Shown here: piece by piece, positions 1 to 12,227 of the stretch
Layout of the letters: each line of letters begins with the position of its first letter
How positions within the stretch are numbered: the stretch's first letter is position 1
Origin: Macrobrachium rosenbergii
Taxonomy: Eukaryota; Arthropoda; Malacostraca; Decapoda; Palaemonidae
Reading direction: 5' to 3'
Assembly (NCBI RefSeq): GCF_040412425.1
Contig: NC_089744.1
Location: 29,025,001 to 29,089,000, forward strand
DNA: 64,000 bases
Notes under the pieces: generated by a model
The model's input: the letters and a program-made list of their open reading frames with translations, nothing else
Database searches by the model: none
Told to the model about the DNA's origin: nothing
Position numbers and translations under genes: made by a program

Positions 1-293
1 TTGTAATAGAAAGTGAAAACGTGCTTTTTTTAGGCTGTCATTATAACGAGAAACAATTGTGCGTTTTTTCAAGATATGAATGTATATTTTTCAGTCGCTT
101 TAGTCAAGTAGTCAGGTGAGAGAGATGCATTTTTCATATATCATGAACCTAAGTTATCTTTAGATTTATAGTTTAGGTTTTGATTAGAGTGACTGAGTCT
201 TTACTTTTTTCCATTTTTAAAATATATTTTGGTTTATCCTTTATGAAATTTACAAGAGTATTTTTTCCTCTGGGGAAATAATTGTAGTTTTTA
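1..293. other. unannotated AT-rich sequence
   Basis: No coding frame, repeat or RNA gene is recognised here. Confidence 0.5.
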
Positions 294-516
294 TTTGTAC
301 AAGGAATTAGAGGAATTTATTTCTGGTGATAAATTCATTTCTCGCTATAATGTGCTTCAGATTCCACAATAAGCTGTAGGTCTCGTTGCTAGGTAACCAA
401 TTGGTTCTTAGCCGCGTAAAATAAATCTAATCCTTCGGGCCAGCTCCTAGGAGAGCTGTTAATCAGCTCAGTGGTCTGGTTAAACTAAGGTATACTTAAC
501 TTATTTTGTACAAGGA
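294..516 (+). mobile_element. 5'-truncated tRNA-derived SINE copy
   Basis: The body matches the 3' two thirds of the SINE at 42828-45046, including the blocks ggtaaccaattggttcttag and gagctgttaatcagctcagt. It lacks the tRNA-like head. The insertion is bounded by a perfect 12-bp direct repeat, tttgtacaagga, at 294-305 and 505-516, which reads as a target-site duplication. The 3' end is ggtatacttaactta. The duplication and 5' truncation fit LINE-assisted target-primed insertion. The family name is not known to me. Confidence 0.85.
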
Positions 517-542
517 GGAACTTGCACTGATTTATTTATTTT

Positions 543-547
<5 letters not shown>

Positions 548-620
<73 letters not shown>
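548..620. repeat. (AT)n microsatellite
   Basis: About 36 uninterrupted AT dinucleotides. The apparent minus-strand frame through it is an artefact of the repeat. Confidence 0.97.
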
Positions 621-623
<3 letters not shown>

Positions 624-1666
624 CGACCACCTCCGACCTTTTCACGACCCAGAAAGACAAGCACGGCTGAAGTGGCAGGCGGGGGCTCCAAAATCACGCC
701 CGCAGGGAAAGCAGGAAAAGCAATGGAGAACTGTGGGAGGCACGGGAGCGTAACCCACCGCAAAGCACCAAGGTGTCCTATAAATAATCCTCCATGGCCG
801 TGATCTATCTCTCTTAAAGGTACTGCCAACGTAACACTGTCCTTGCAAGTTGCAGTATGAAAGAGCAGAGCACCATCCTGAATACTTATTACTCGCCCAA
901 AAGGTTCCCCCAATGTATGTATGCGATAATTAGAAAACAAGCGAAGGGCAGACGAGCCGTCGAACGACCAAACTATGAAAAGATAAAAAAACACACACAC
1001 ACACACACACGAGCGAGGTACCATTTAAGTACAGAAAAACCCGTGGAAGGGAAAAAAAGACCCTAATTCAGCTTTTCGTGACTAAGCAAAACAAAGTAAA
1101 AATACTACGTTAAAGTCACGAAAAATTTAAAGGTACAAATAATTTAAAGACGAATAATCTAAAATTACGGGTAATTCACATGCAGTTATTACAGTTATTG
1201 CAAAAGTTGCAAAACCCATATCGAGAGACGATTTTTGCATCATAGGGCAAACGCAAAACCCTCACGAACTATCCATTCTAGAGTCGTTGCTCATTAATTA
1301 AGCAGCTAGTTCCCCAGTTGAATAAACAACCCTCTTCGATCCAACTGTATCTTAGCTAACGTGTCTCCGGTTTTCTCTCGTGTCATTCAGTCTTCCTCTC
1401 TCTGAACTGAAGGTTGTTGGTCGGCGGTCTTAGCTTTTAAATATATTTGTGTAATAATTGTAAATTTTAGTCTTTTTACTGCTTTTTGATTTTAAACAAA
1501 TTTAAGATTGTTTTATAACTTTATGATGTTTACTGACAGATTCCCAGATGTAATAAAGGTAATATTACGGAACGTCGGAATAAAGATAAGACAAATGTAG
1601 AAAACGGCCTGCTTCCTTAGTCAACCGGTGATTTGATGTCGTCTTTGGTATTCACCTATCTCGCAC

Positions 1667-1671
<5 letters not shown>
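621..1671. other. unannotated, with a short (AC)n at about 990-1009
   Basis: The short frames here have no recognisable domain. The stretch 1300-1620 has a loose LTR-like look, but no terminal repeat partner or target duplication could be found, so it is left unassigned. Confidence 0.4.

Positions 1672-1749
<78 letters not shown>
1672..1749. repeat. (AT)n microsatellite beside the Penelope-like element
   Basis: About 39 AT dinucleotides lying 42 bp outside the left end of the Penelope-like inverted pair. A second (AT)n abuts the right end at 5369. Confidence 0.97.
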
Positions 1750-1752
<3 letters not shown>

Positions 1753-1791
1753 CTTTATCACATACACAATTGTTCTGTGCATTAGTAGAAT

Positions 1792-3420
1792 TACTAAAAG
1801 GACCTCATTCAAACTGGATGGTATTTAATAGAGTTTTTATTCAAAAAGTTACAAGCTTTCTTGGACAAACAGTCCACATTATCAAGTATCCGTACAATGA
1901 GCAAAACGCATAGTCCGGCTGTATTTATATCTGTGTGCTGGGTACTTTTAATCCTATAATCGCCTAGCTCTTCCTGTGTGACCTCCACCCCTCTTGACCT
2001 TGGTCTTTCTCTGATCCCTGGTTCCAGATGTCCGTTTTCCGTGCGTTCTCTTGCGTTTTTTCTTCGTTTCCTTGCTACTGTGGAGTATATGATTTTTCTA
2101 GATATGCTGTCTTCAAAGCCGTTTCCGGTGTTCCCTGCCATCGTGTTGTTGGCGCAAGTTATGAAGGCGTTCTCTACAACCAGTCTAGATGTTTTGTTGG
2201 TGTTCCTGTACAGAAAACTCATATTTTCCCAGTCTATTCTGTGATCATTTTCCCAACAGTGTTTGGCAACTGCCGACGTCTGATTATAATGCCTTATGTT
2301 CTGCAGATGTTGTTTGCTTCTGCTCTTTACATGATTTGCCAGTTTCGCCATAGTACCCTTCTTCACAGTCTAGACACGCTGCCATATAAACCCCCCTCTA
2401 ATCTCTTCCCCTCTACCGACTTTTGTTTCTAACTATTTTATTCCTAATGGTGTTTTTGTAGCTGCCTATCAATTTGAAATTATTTAGCTTCCTGTTGATG
2501 GGTGCAATAGAGTTGTTGTCCGGAACTGTAATTATTTTCTTTCCTACCAAATGTTCCTTTTCAATCCTTTCCTCTCCCCAAAATAGTTTTTCCTTGCTTT
2601 GATATGTGCCCACTCCCACCAATACTTAGGGTAGCCTAATCTCCTAAAACTCTCCCTCAGGTAATCCAACTCTTCGTCTAAAAATTGGGACTGCAAATCC
2701 TATAAGCCCTGATGGCCAACCCTGTCATTAATCCTATTTTTATTTCTTTCCTATGACTGGAGAACCTATGTATGTATGAATTGGTGTGTGTCTTCTTCCT
2801 ATATACCTTGAATTTTAAATTCTCCCCTACCCTCTTGACCAGGACATCCAAGAAAGGAATTCTCCTTCCTTCTCTTCTTCTAATGTGAACTTGATGTGTT
2901 CATTTAGTTTATTTATGTTTTCTAAAAACTTGTGTAGATCTTCCTTTCTCCTTGTAAATGATCAAGATGTCATCAACGTATCTTACCCATTTTACGATAT
3001 TTAAGTTCCCTTTATTTACTTTGCCCACCTCTTCCTTTTCAAACCATTCCATAAAGATATTGGCTAGAATTGGTGAAAGACTTGAACCCATGGCCACGCC
3101 ATTTTTTTTGTATATAATGGTTTTCGCCCCACTTGAAAACATTAGCGCTGAGGGCCGCTGTTAGCATTTTTATTAAAACGTCATGATCTATGTCGCATGT
3201 ATAGACCCCTCCTCCATATTCTTTTTATTATTTCCATCGTCGTCTTTACTGGTACGTTAGTGAACAGGGAAGTTACATCCAAACTTGCAAATTTGCAGTC
3301 TTTTACGTTAATTTTGGATAATTCGTCTATCAGGTTCATGTTATGTTTTAAATGCCCTTCGGATACTAAGCCTACCCATTTTCCCATTATGTTGGAAAGA
3401 AATTTCTCCAGCCTCCTCTG
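1792..3420 (-). mobile_element. Penelope-like element, inverted left arm (pseudogenised)
   Basis: This 1.63-kb arm is nearly the reverse complement of 3734-5369. Read on the minus strand it starts inside the RT domain at the residues QRRLEKFLSNIM and passes the segment GVAMGSSLSPILANIFMEWF and the catalytic YVDDI. It ends with the GIY-YIG region and a 3' untranslated segment. Indels break the frame at least three times. The frame at 1809-2366 keeps the last part of the endonuclease, including the segment VVENAFITC, which the right arm loses by frameshift. Penelope-like elements encode a reverse transcriptase fused to a GIY-YIG endonuclease, and truncated or inverted copies are typical of them. 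The family assignment is firm; this arm is non-functional. Confidence 0.9.
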
Positions 3421-3424
3421 TAAG

Positions 3425-4027
3425 GCAGACAAAGGGGGGGCGGTTGTAGTAATGGACGCCGCAGAATACGAGAATAAGTTAGAACAACTGTTAAACGATG
3501 AAAACACATATGAGGTTTGCAACAAAAAACCGGACATTAGGGGGGTACAGTGCAATTTTAACAAAGAAGTAAGGGAAGCGTTGACAAAAATCCACGACAA
3601 AACCAAAAGAAAAGAATTAGAACATAGAGTAAAATCAATGGAAAGTCCAGAGATCCCATATATTTATGGTAGCCCTAAGATCCACAAGGAAGGGTGCCCG
3701 CTAAGACCGATCGTGGCATCGACGAGATCACCGCAGAGGAGGCTGGAGAAATTTCTTTCCAACATAATGGGAAAATGGGTAGGCTTAGTATCCGAAGGGC
3801 ATTTAAAACATAACATGAACCTGATAGACGAATTATCCAAAATTAACGTAAAAGACTGCAAATTTGCAAGTTTGGATGTAACTTCCCTGTTCACTAACGT
3901 ACCAGTAAAGACGACGATGGAAATAATAAAAAAGAATATGGAGGAGGGGGTCTATACATGCGACATAGATCATGACGTTTTAATAAAAATGCTAACAGCG
4001 GCCCTCAGCGCTAATGTTTTCAAGTAA
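3425..4027 (+). pseudogene. Penelope-like RT, N-terminal part of the domain
   Basis: This is the first half of the reverse transcriptase of the plus copy. Visible motifs are ADKGG near the start, the conserved YGSPKIHK segment (about 3658-3681) and the LDVTSLFTNVP block (about 3865-3900), which holds the first catalytic aspartate. The frame is open further upstream, but that part comes from antisense of the inverted arm and is not a genuine N terminus. The frame ends at 4027, where the downstream part of the domain resumes in another frame. It is 5'-truncated, so no start codon is assigned. Confidence 0.85.
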
Positions 4028-4985
4028 GAAAACCATTATATACAAAAAAAATGGCGTGGCCATGGGTTCAAGTCTTTCACCAATTCTAGCCAATATCTTT
4101 ATGGAATGGTTTGAAAAGGAAGAGGTGGGCAAAGTAAATAAAGGGAACTTAAATATCGTAAAATGGGTAAGATACGTTGATGACATCTTGATCATTTACA
4201 AGGGAGAAAGGGAAGATCTACACAAGTTTTTAGAAAACATAAATAAACTAAATGAACACATCAAGTTCACATTAGAAGAAGAGAAGGAAGGAGAAATTCC
4301 TTTCTTGGATGTCCTGGTCAAGAGGGTAGGGGAGAATTTAAAATTCAAGGTATATAGGAAGAAGACACACACCAATTCATACATACATAGGTTCTCCAGT
4401 AATAGGAAAGAAATAAAAATAGGATTAATGACAGGGTTGGCCATCAGGGCTTATAGGATTTGCAGTCCCGAATTTTTAGACGAAGAGTTGGATTACCTGA
4501 GGGAGAGTTTTAGGAGATTAGGCTACCCTAAGTATTGGTGGGAGTGGGCACATATCAAAGCAAGGAAAAACTATTTTGGGGAGAGGGAAAGGATTGAAAA
4601 GGAACATTTGGTAGGAAAGAAAATAATTACAGTTCCGGACAACAACTCTATTGCACCCATCAACAGGAAGCTAAATAATTTCAAATTGATAGGCAGCTAC
4701 AAAAACACCATTAGGAATAAAATAGTTAGAAACAAAAAGTCGGTAGAGGGGGAAGAGATTAGAGGGGGGGTTTATATGGCAGCGTGTCTAGACTGTGAAG
4801 AAGGGTACTATGGCGAAACTGGCAAATCATGTAAAGAGCGAAGCAAACAACATCTGCAGAACATAAGGCATTATAATCAGACGTCGGCAGTTGCCAAACA
4901 CTGTTGGGAAAATGATCACAGAATAGACTGGGAAAATATGAGTTTTCTGTACAGGAACACCAACAAAACATCTAGACTATTGTAG
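4014..4985 (+). pseudogene. Penelope-like RT palm/thumb plus GIY-YIG endonuclease
   Basis: The frame encodes 323 residues. GVAMGSSLSPILANIF lies at about residues 14-29, the catalytic YVDD at 54-57, and a GIY-YIG domain from about residue 252 (GVYMAACLDC, then YYGETG and the basic SCKERSKQHL helix). Known Penelope proteins cut target DNA with this endonuclease and copy their RNA with the RT. The frame stops shortly after NKTSR because of a one-base deletion near 4978 relative to the left arm, so the terminal glutamate-containing helix is lost. The ATG at 4014 is only the first in-frame methionine after the frameshift, not a real start. Confidence 0.88.
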
Positions 4986-5366
4986 AGAACGCCTTCATAA
5001 CTTGCGCCAACAACACGATGGCAGGGAACACCGGAAACGGCTTTGAAGACAGCATATCTAGAAAAATCGTATACTCCACAGTAGCAAGGAAACGAAGAAA
5101 AAACGCAAGAGAACGCACGGAAAACGGACATCTGGAACCAGGGATCAGAGAAAGACCAAGGTCAAGAGAGGGTGGAGGTCACACAGGAAGAGCTAGGCGA
5201 TTATAGGGATTAAAAGTACCCAGCACACAGATATAAATACAGCCGGACTATGCGTTTGCTCATTGTACGGATACTTGATAATGTGGACTGTTTGTCCAAG
5301 AAAGCTTGTAACTTTTTTGAATAAAAACTCTATTAAATACCATCCAGTTTGAATGAGGTCCTTTTA

Positions 5367-5368
<2 letters not shown>

Positions 5369-5456
<88 letters not shown>
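5369..5456. repeat. (AT)n(GT)n compound microsatellite
   Basis: About 32 AT units run directly into about 12 GT units. It starts exactly where the Penelope-like 3' end stops. Confidence 0.96.
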
Positions 5457-6443
5457 ATACATATATATGTAAAGGGATATTCTTTATGAAGCCTGACCAG
5501 ATCTTTTGTGTGTGTGTATGTGTTTTCAAGTCCTACAGGATTGGCTCATTTAGTTTAGCATAGGAATACTTACCTTAATTGTTCTAATGCGTTTCCCAAA
5601 CATTCATTCGTCGAAACTACAGATTTTCTAGACAGAACCTCGGTTATAACCTCATTCCTTGATACAGGAAGCTGATGATGAGTATCCAAGCATTTTCCAT
5701 CGATTTACCTGTTGACGAACTAACACGCACGACCTCGCCTCGTGAGTTGCGTCACACGGGGTAAAATGAGGAAATCAGGTCGGGGGCGAATATCCCTGTG
5801 GGGAAAGTACGTTGACCCGTGGCTGTGATGTTGCGAAAGGTAACATGGAAGAGTCTTTGGCCGGGTAATGAATTAAATGGCCGTTTGGACGTTTCAGGTT
5901 GGAATATGCATGCAGGTTATGACCAGGAAGTGTTTGCACCTGACTCCGTGTGTCGTTGTCAGATAGGCCACTAGGATTTGCTTGCGGCCGAAGCTATGTT
6001 GAGGCGCCCATAGACATGCATGTATGACTGAGCCAAGTTAGAAATTTTCGTGAGAGTATATTTCAACCTTAAAATCGCTCATAATGGAGGAGGAACATGA
6101 TTGAAGTTGCAGGAATTAGATTATCTCATAAAAGAAGTTCTTCTGTCAGGATAGGAATTAAGTTCGAAAGTTGGATACCAATACTGACTCCAGTTCGTTG
6201 CAGTTTTTTTTGCCCTCTTTCGAGTTGTGAAGGCTTTGAGAAGTCTTTTTTGTGTTCCGTGGTGGTCTTGTCGGAATTGCTCGCTCCTAACAACTGTTTC
6301 TCTTCCTTCCAGTAATTATGTTAAAAAAACTTCGTTTCCATAAAGAACTTTATTGCAGGCTAAATTCATGACGCGTTCCACAAAAGCATTTCATAATTTA
6401 CATGAATGCTGCCGTCTGATCTGCTCTTTGCTCGTGCATATTA

Positions 6444-6446
<3 letters not shown>
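5457..6446. other. unannotated sequence
   Basis: No supported gene or repeat was recognised. Frames up to about 72 codons show no domain. Confidence 0.5.

Positions 6447-6510
<64 letters not shown>
6447..6510. repeat. (CT)n microsatellite
   Basis: About 32 CT dinucleotides. Confidence 0.97.
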
Positions 6511-6515
<5 letters not shown>

Positions 6516-8044
6516 AAGTTTACGTTTGTGGTCGCCTTTGTTCTTAATGGGTTGTGGTTATAAAACTCTTGTTTAGACGAGCTCATGCGGAAGTCAAATT
6601 AGTGCCTCCTCTTATTTCAAGGCAAAATGGATATAATTTTTTTAGTAAAATTTTGATGTCCGAGTTCACAAAGTTATTAGATTTTCAGAGCAACGCTAAT
6701 TAGGAATTGTATTAACTGTGAGTCAGTTTTCTTTGTGTATTTCCAGTACAAATTGATATTATGCTAATTATTATTGTTTTTGCTATCCTTTTTTTGTCTT
6801 TGTTTATGAATGCATTACAGTTATTAATAAGTAACTACTCATTGTGGAGGGTTGTTGCTATTTCCGAACAGCTTTGACGAAATCGAAGATATTGACGTGA
6901 AAATGACAACAAGAGAAAATCGTGAACATCATTTCCTTTGGGCTCAAAAGCCGATTTTATTATTTCATTCGGGCGCCAGTATTCGACTTCAAATGGTTGC
7001 CAAAATATTGCTTCTCGAATCATGTAAAGCAAATTTCTTTTGTGAGGGATCGAAGCCTAAATCTCACCTGTAGTATTACTCTCTTTGAACGAGCTATGTG
7101 ATGGATGTTATAAAATCTACCCAGAAACACTGGTCACGTGTTGTGGGGTCATATTCAGGCCGCAGGGCAAGCTGGATGCCAGAATATTCAGAAATAGTGG
7201 CAGCGGGGAATATAAAGATATTGGTACGTAAGAATGATCGGAAAATGTCTGGGTGATATTTTCGTGTATCTATTTTTACCGTCTTGGGGAAAGGCCACAT
7301 TTTTATTTGAGATTTGGCGCGCGATATTCCAAACGGCTGACTGTGCTCAGCATTTTGCTTACCACATGACGGGAAGCTGTTGTGTGACTCTTCATGCTCT
7401 TTAGATTACAGACTTGTCATGTACATTACAGTCTAGGGCGAAAAAGGTCGATTTATCCAGTTAAATCTAGGATAGGTTTTCAGGTAATTTTATATTCTAA
7501 CTGCTCCTTGATGAAGTATTTTCGCACTCAAAGTTTCACTTGGATCATGCTAGGGGAACGAAAGTTTCAAGCTGGCCGTTAGGTCACTGTATAGCTTTTA
7601 GGATTTCTTTTGGATATAGCCTACCTTTTGATGAGTTCTAGTCCCTTTGAGACAAGTTTCCATCTGTGCAAATCTAACAGTTTAAAGTATTTGAATGAAG
7701 AACTTCGACAATTTGGAAGATTTTTCGGAGAAATTGACGTACAGTAGGGCATAATTAGGAAATGAAAGAAAAAAAAAACCACCGTCCCCCCAGGAAAAAT
7801 TTTTTTTTTATTGATAAACGAGTTAAGTTCTAGTTCAATTGGGTCAGTTGAAAGAGGAAAGAGTGCCTTAGTTGGTAGATAAGAAGTGAATGAGGATGGG
7901 AAAGAGAAAAAGATGAACCATTAAAGAGAGAATCATTATGGTAAAAGAGTTTATGTTTACCGTTAGTGCAGAGCAAAATGGAGACGTTGGTAAATGGCAG
8001 GAGGATGAATGGGGTTTTCAGTGAGAATGTAAGATAAAAGTAGG
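6511..8044. other. unannotated sequence
   Basis: Mixed-composition DNA with short frames only. Nothing was recognised on either strand. Confidence 0.45.
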
Positions 8045-8180
8045 TCACGGTCTTCCAGTTGCGCTGTTGCGCTTAGGAGCCCAGTTGACAGTATTACACA
8101 CTGTCATTCTCCCTGGGTTGGTGCGAGGGACATGTTCAAGCCATCTCCATCTCTCCTCATAATTATCGGTACACATATCG
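8045..8180 (-). pseudogene. RTE-like LINE reverse transcriptase, C-terminal fragment
   Basis: Read on the minus strand, 8045-8180 encodes a tail with YEERWRWLEHVPRTNPGRM followed by a tryptophan-centred segment and NSATGRP, then a stop at 8045-8047. This is the C-terminal pattern of RTE/BovB-type non-LTR polymerases, in which an RWxWLGHVxR motif is followed by a W-P-x-G-K-R stretch and GRPK. Upstream sequence to about 8330 looks related but out of frame. It is a short relic with no start and no active site. Confidence 0.6.
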
Positions 8181-8639
8181 AACTTTCAGAATTTCGATTA
8201 TGGCGTCATTTCTTCTTCTATCCTGCCCTCTGACTCCTAATATTCTTCTTAAACTTTATTTTCAGTTTTACAAAATCCTCTAGATTTAGTTTCGTTGCCA
8301 TACCCATGAGTCTTGTCTGTAGAGTAATACAGATTCCATTAGACTAATATATAATGTCACTTATCATATGTAATGAAAATAAAGACTGTTGGGAAGGAAG
8401 TGCGGAAAGACATCTTGGAGAGCAAGATGGTGTTGTACAGGGAAATAGAAATATCAGATAAAGGTAAATGAATAAATGCAACGGAAACTAAATGTCTTTG
8501 ATATAGAAACACATTTTTCAAGAGAATTTTCGTAACATTTTTATTTTTTATTTGACACGTGTTTGAACGTGTCTCCTCCTCCCCCTCCTCCGCAGCTGAC
8601 AGTTGAGTTTTCGAGTAATGTGGTCCTTCAGAAAATATC

Positions 8640-9144
<505 letters not shown>

Positions 9145-9194
<50 letters not shown>
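9145..9194. repeat. (CT)n microsatellite
   Basis: About 25 CT dinucleotides. Confidence 0.97.
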
Positions 9195-9196
<2 letters not shown>

Positions 9197-10604
9197 CACG
9201 CCAGATTCGTTGCAGTTCCACACGTTTCTTGGCCTTGATCATGTCATTTAATTTTTTTTTCAATTGATGGGAATATTTGTGATGGTTCTGCCAAAAGAGA
9301 AAATTTTTTGAGTTATTGTTTTTTGTTTAATTATTGTACCCTCCCACATAAATTTTGTCGATTATTAAATTGTAAAGTCGGTTTTTTTTGTGTGCAGTGT
9401 CTTCTTCTTAATGTATGTTCTGTCTGTTTGACATTGCATTTGTCTGTTGAAACGCCTCAGGTATTCAGACAAAAGGATTTTGTAAAATTGAGCGGTATAA
9501 CTGCTGTCACTGGAATAAAAACTTGTTATAAAACATAAACAGAGTAGGTTATATGGCCACGAGAAAGTGAGACAGCAGAGTGCTAGATCTTTCGCCTTTA
9601 CTCACTTCTTACCGTTTTCAGGCGAACTATATGGAACAACCGTCTAATATTTACTCGAGTTCTTAGATAAAACAAGTCTTCTGCAGAATTAGGTCAAGAG
9701 TGTATAAACTCGGGTTTAGAATATTTATCTTTGTTCATGGTATTCATGAAGATTCAGTTAGATCTGTGGACAAGATAGTTTTACTTTTTGTCATTACACT
9801 GCTGTGGGACAAATCAGTTCCATGTTATTTTTCACATAGTTGCAAAAAACGAGCATAATTTTTTGCTAGTTGTTGATTTATTTTGGCATTTTGTTCCTAA
9901 CTTCCCTGGCCCGATTAAAATGAATCATAATCCAAAGAAAATATCTTGTTCACTAGATCAAAAGCTAATACCTATCACTCTAGTTGTATAAGAAATCATG
10001 TTTGGCTAACCTTAAGGGGACAACAACGCATTCTTTAAAACTGTCTGTAGGGTACTATATGTGGTTAGGTCTTGTTGTAATAGTGTTAGTGGTATTAGTA
10101 AAGACACTACTCTATGTAAACAGTACACGTAGAAAATGTTTCATGGATGTTGAAACGAAGGTCAACACTTCTTACTGTATATATTGTAAGTAGTCGTAGC
10201 TGTCAATCATTGTAATACATGGAAATAATAATGTTATGATTTCACCTAGACCCTCTACCAATAACTGATACTGTCAGTTACTTTCAGTAATTACTTTGAA
10301 GTTTATATCTGAGATAATGGACACACGGACCATATTTGCTGGATGACTGACAGGTTTTAGGCTGCCGATAAGTTTTGCCATGCAAAGGCCAGTCAGCGCT
10401 TTGCGGGATGTATTTATTCTTAACTTCGGGTGGACTTTCTGCTGCAGAAAATGCATTGCATTTTTGGACCCCTGTTAGAGGTCCTTAGGACGTATAGGGC
10501 GTAGAGTGTTTCCGGCCCATATCTGCAAGTTACACCAAGGTGTGCAGATTTTAGTACCGAGTTGGTTCATTCAAAATGCTTTGTGTTGATGGACGTAACA
10601 TGTG

Positions 10605-10610
<6 letters not shown>
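9195..10610. other. unannotated sequence
   Basis: No recognisable coding, RNA or transposon signal. Confidence 0.45.
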
Positions 10611-10656
<46 letters not shown>

Positions 10657-10682
10657 AGTGAGAGAGAGAGAGAGAGAGAGAG
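10611..10682. repeat. (GT)n(GA)n compound microsatellite
   Basis: About 21 GT units followed by about 14 GA units. Confidence 0.96.
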
Positions 10683-12146
10683 GGCCATCTGTTTTTACGT
10701 TTCGCATGAAAACTGCTTATATCTCTTGTATTGCAGTTTTGAGTGGAATTCTGTATGTTTCGAAATACGTTGGATGCTATATACAATAAGAAATAAAACT
10801 ATTATCCCATAAAGATAATTGTTATTGGCCACGTATCGTGACCTCCTCCTCTTGTGTTTGTGTTAATCCACCAGTGATATCGAGGTACTGAGGGTTGCCG
10901 ACTCATCACAGATACTGTACATAAATATACGGCGATTGATACACCGAAAGCCAGGAGAGACGCTTCATTCGAATTGCATGTTTGTTTGCGCTCATGCTCT
11001 TCCGGTCTCGTCGGTTTATGGTATGAGAGAGATTGGGGGGAGGGTTGGGAAGGAGGGTGGACGGAGATCCCTCCCTCCCCTCCCTTCCTCCTGGAGAGCC
11101 GGCCTTTGTCTTTTATGGCGATGTGGTTGTGGGGGGGAGGAGATGGAGATGGTGGTGGTGGTAGTGGCCAGAGGGTCCACATTCATTCGCTATTAATGAA
11201 TAGCTCCCACCGGATGCTGGCTCGAACAACCTGGTCACTGTTGGCCTCCTATACTGCAATGGCTGTTGGTTTACCGTTGTATTGTTTTCTGTAGGGAAGC
11301 CCAGTTACTCCTCCCCCCACGTCCCACTCCTCTCCTCTCCCCCTTCCCCCTGCGCTGCATCGTTCATCTCTGGTTTACGTGTAGCCTATGTCTATAATCG
11401 TCCTTGTGAGATGATGCATTTTAATAAGTCATGAGGTTCAGTGCCCTATGAAGATAAAGAACTTCCAAGTGGAACGTGTTAATTTTAACGTCAGGAACCA
11501 ACTGTTGTCACAGATTTTGGTGATGTGGACGAGCCCTGCGAAGTACCAGAATGCCTGTATCCCAGGTGCGATTGAACTAGGCTTAATAATTATATTGATA
11601 ATAATTTAGAATTTACTGGACGCAGTCACGTGTTACGTGTGTGTTTAAGTTTAGACTTTAACTCTTTCTCAGCCGCTCAATTTCCTCAACCTTTCAGGAT
11701 ATGCTCATTGCGGTTAGGCATTGAATCCGACGGAGAAATATTTTGCCTTGTGAAACTCTCACACCTCTGAAGTCCACCTAGAAAGGTTACAGTTTCTTCG
11801 TATAGCTACCTTCCGGATTCAGTCCTTACAGACGTAGTGTATACAAAAAAGATATGGAGATTGAAAGTTTTAAGAGTTTTTCGTGACAATTGTTGCAAGT
11901 GGATGATTTGCACGGTAAAATAGGAAATTAATTTTTGTAAGCGTAGGCATTGCCATAGCTTTCAGAGGACTATAGGTTTCCTCTATTTCTAACTGCTATA
12001 AGTTTTCCTTTCTACTTGATTTAGTTGTGGACCTCAGGGGGCCAGTACCTCTTTTGCATATTAATAGCCATCCCCGAAATCTACTGGCAGTGTTGCTTAA
12101 GATTCTTTGAGCCACCGTATTTAGAGTGCAGTCTGTTTTATTATGT

Positions 12147-12148
<2 letters not shown>
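10683..12148. other. unannotated; purine-rich patch at 11020-11170
   Basis: The G-rich and A-rich patch contains ggtggtggtggtagtgg. No gene is supported. Confidence 0.4.

Positions 12149-12224
<76 letters not shown>
12149..12224. repeat. (GA)n microsatellite
   Basis: About 38 GA dinucleotides. Confidence 0.97.

Positions 12225-12227
<3 letters not shown>

Larger units (their letters stand above)
3421..5369 (+). mobile_element. Penelope-like element, right (plus) copy, 5'-truncated
   Basis: The plus-strand copy begins abruptly at 3421 with the residues KADKGGAVVVMD, the Penelope-type N-terminal RT motif. It continues through YIYGSPKIHKEGCPLRPIV and LDVTSLFTNVPV, then after a frameshift near 4014-4027 through YVDDI and the GIY-YIG domain. 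It ends at 5369, where an (AT)n tract begins. The first 313 bp (3421-3733) are unique to this copy. The remaining 1636 bp are mirrored in the left arm, so the two copies face head to head. The 3' part (about 4986-5369) carries the shared terminal sequence gaggtccttttagta. Confidence 0.92.

Noticed and set aside
542..1024. 160-codon minus frame
   Set aside because: A third of it is an Ile-Tyr run from (AT)n, and the remainder has no domain.
1300..1620. solo LTR
   Set aside because: Only a vague compositional resemblance. No partner, primer-binding site or target duplication was found.
3197..3424. apparent N-terminal extension of the Penelope-like RT frame
   Set aside because: This part is antisense of the inverted arm. 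The real homology starts at about 3425.
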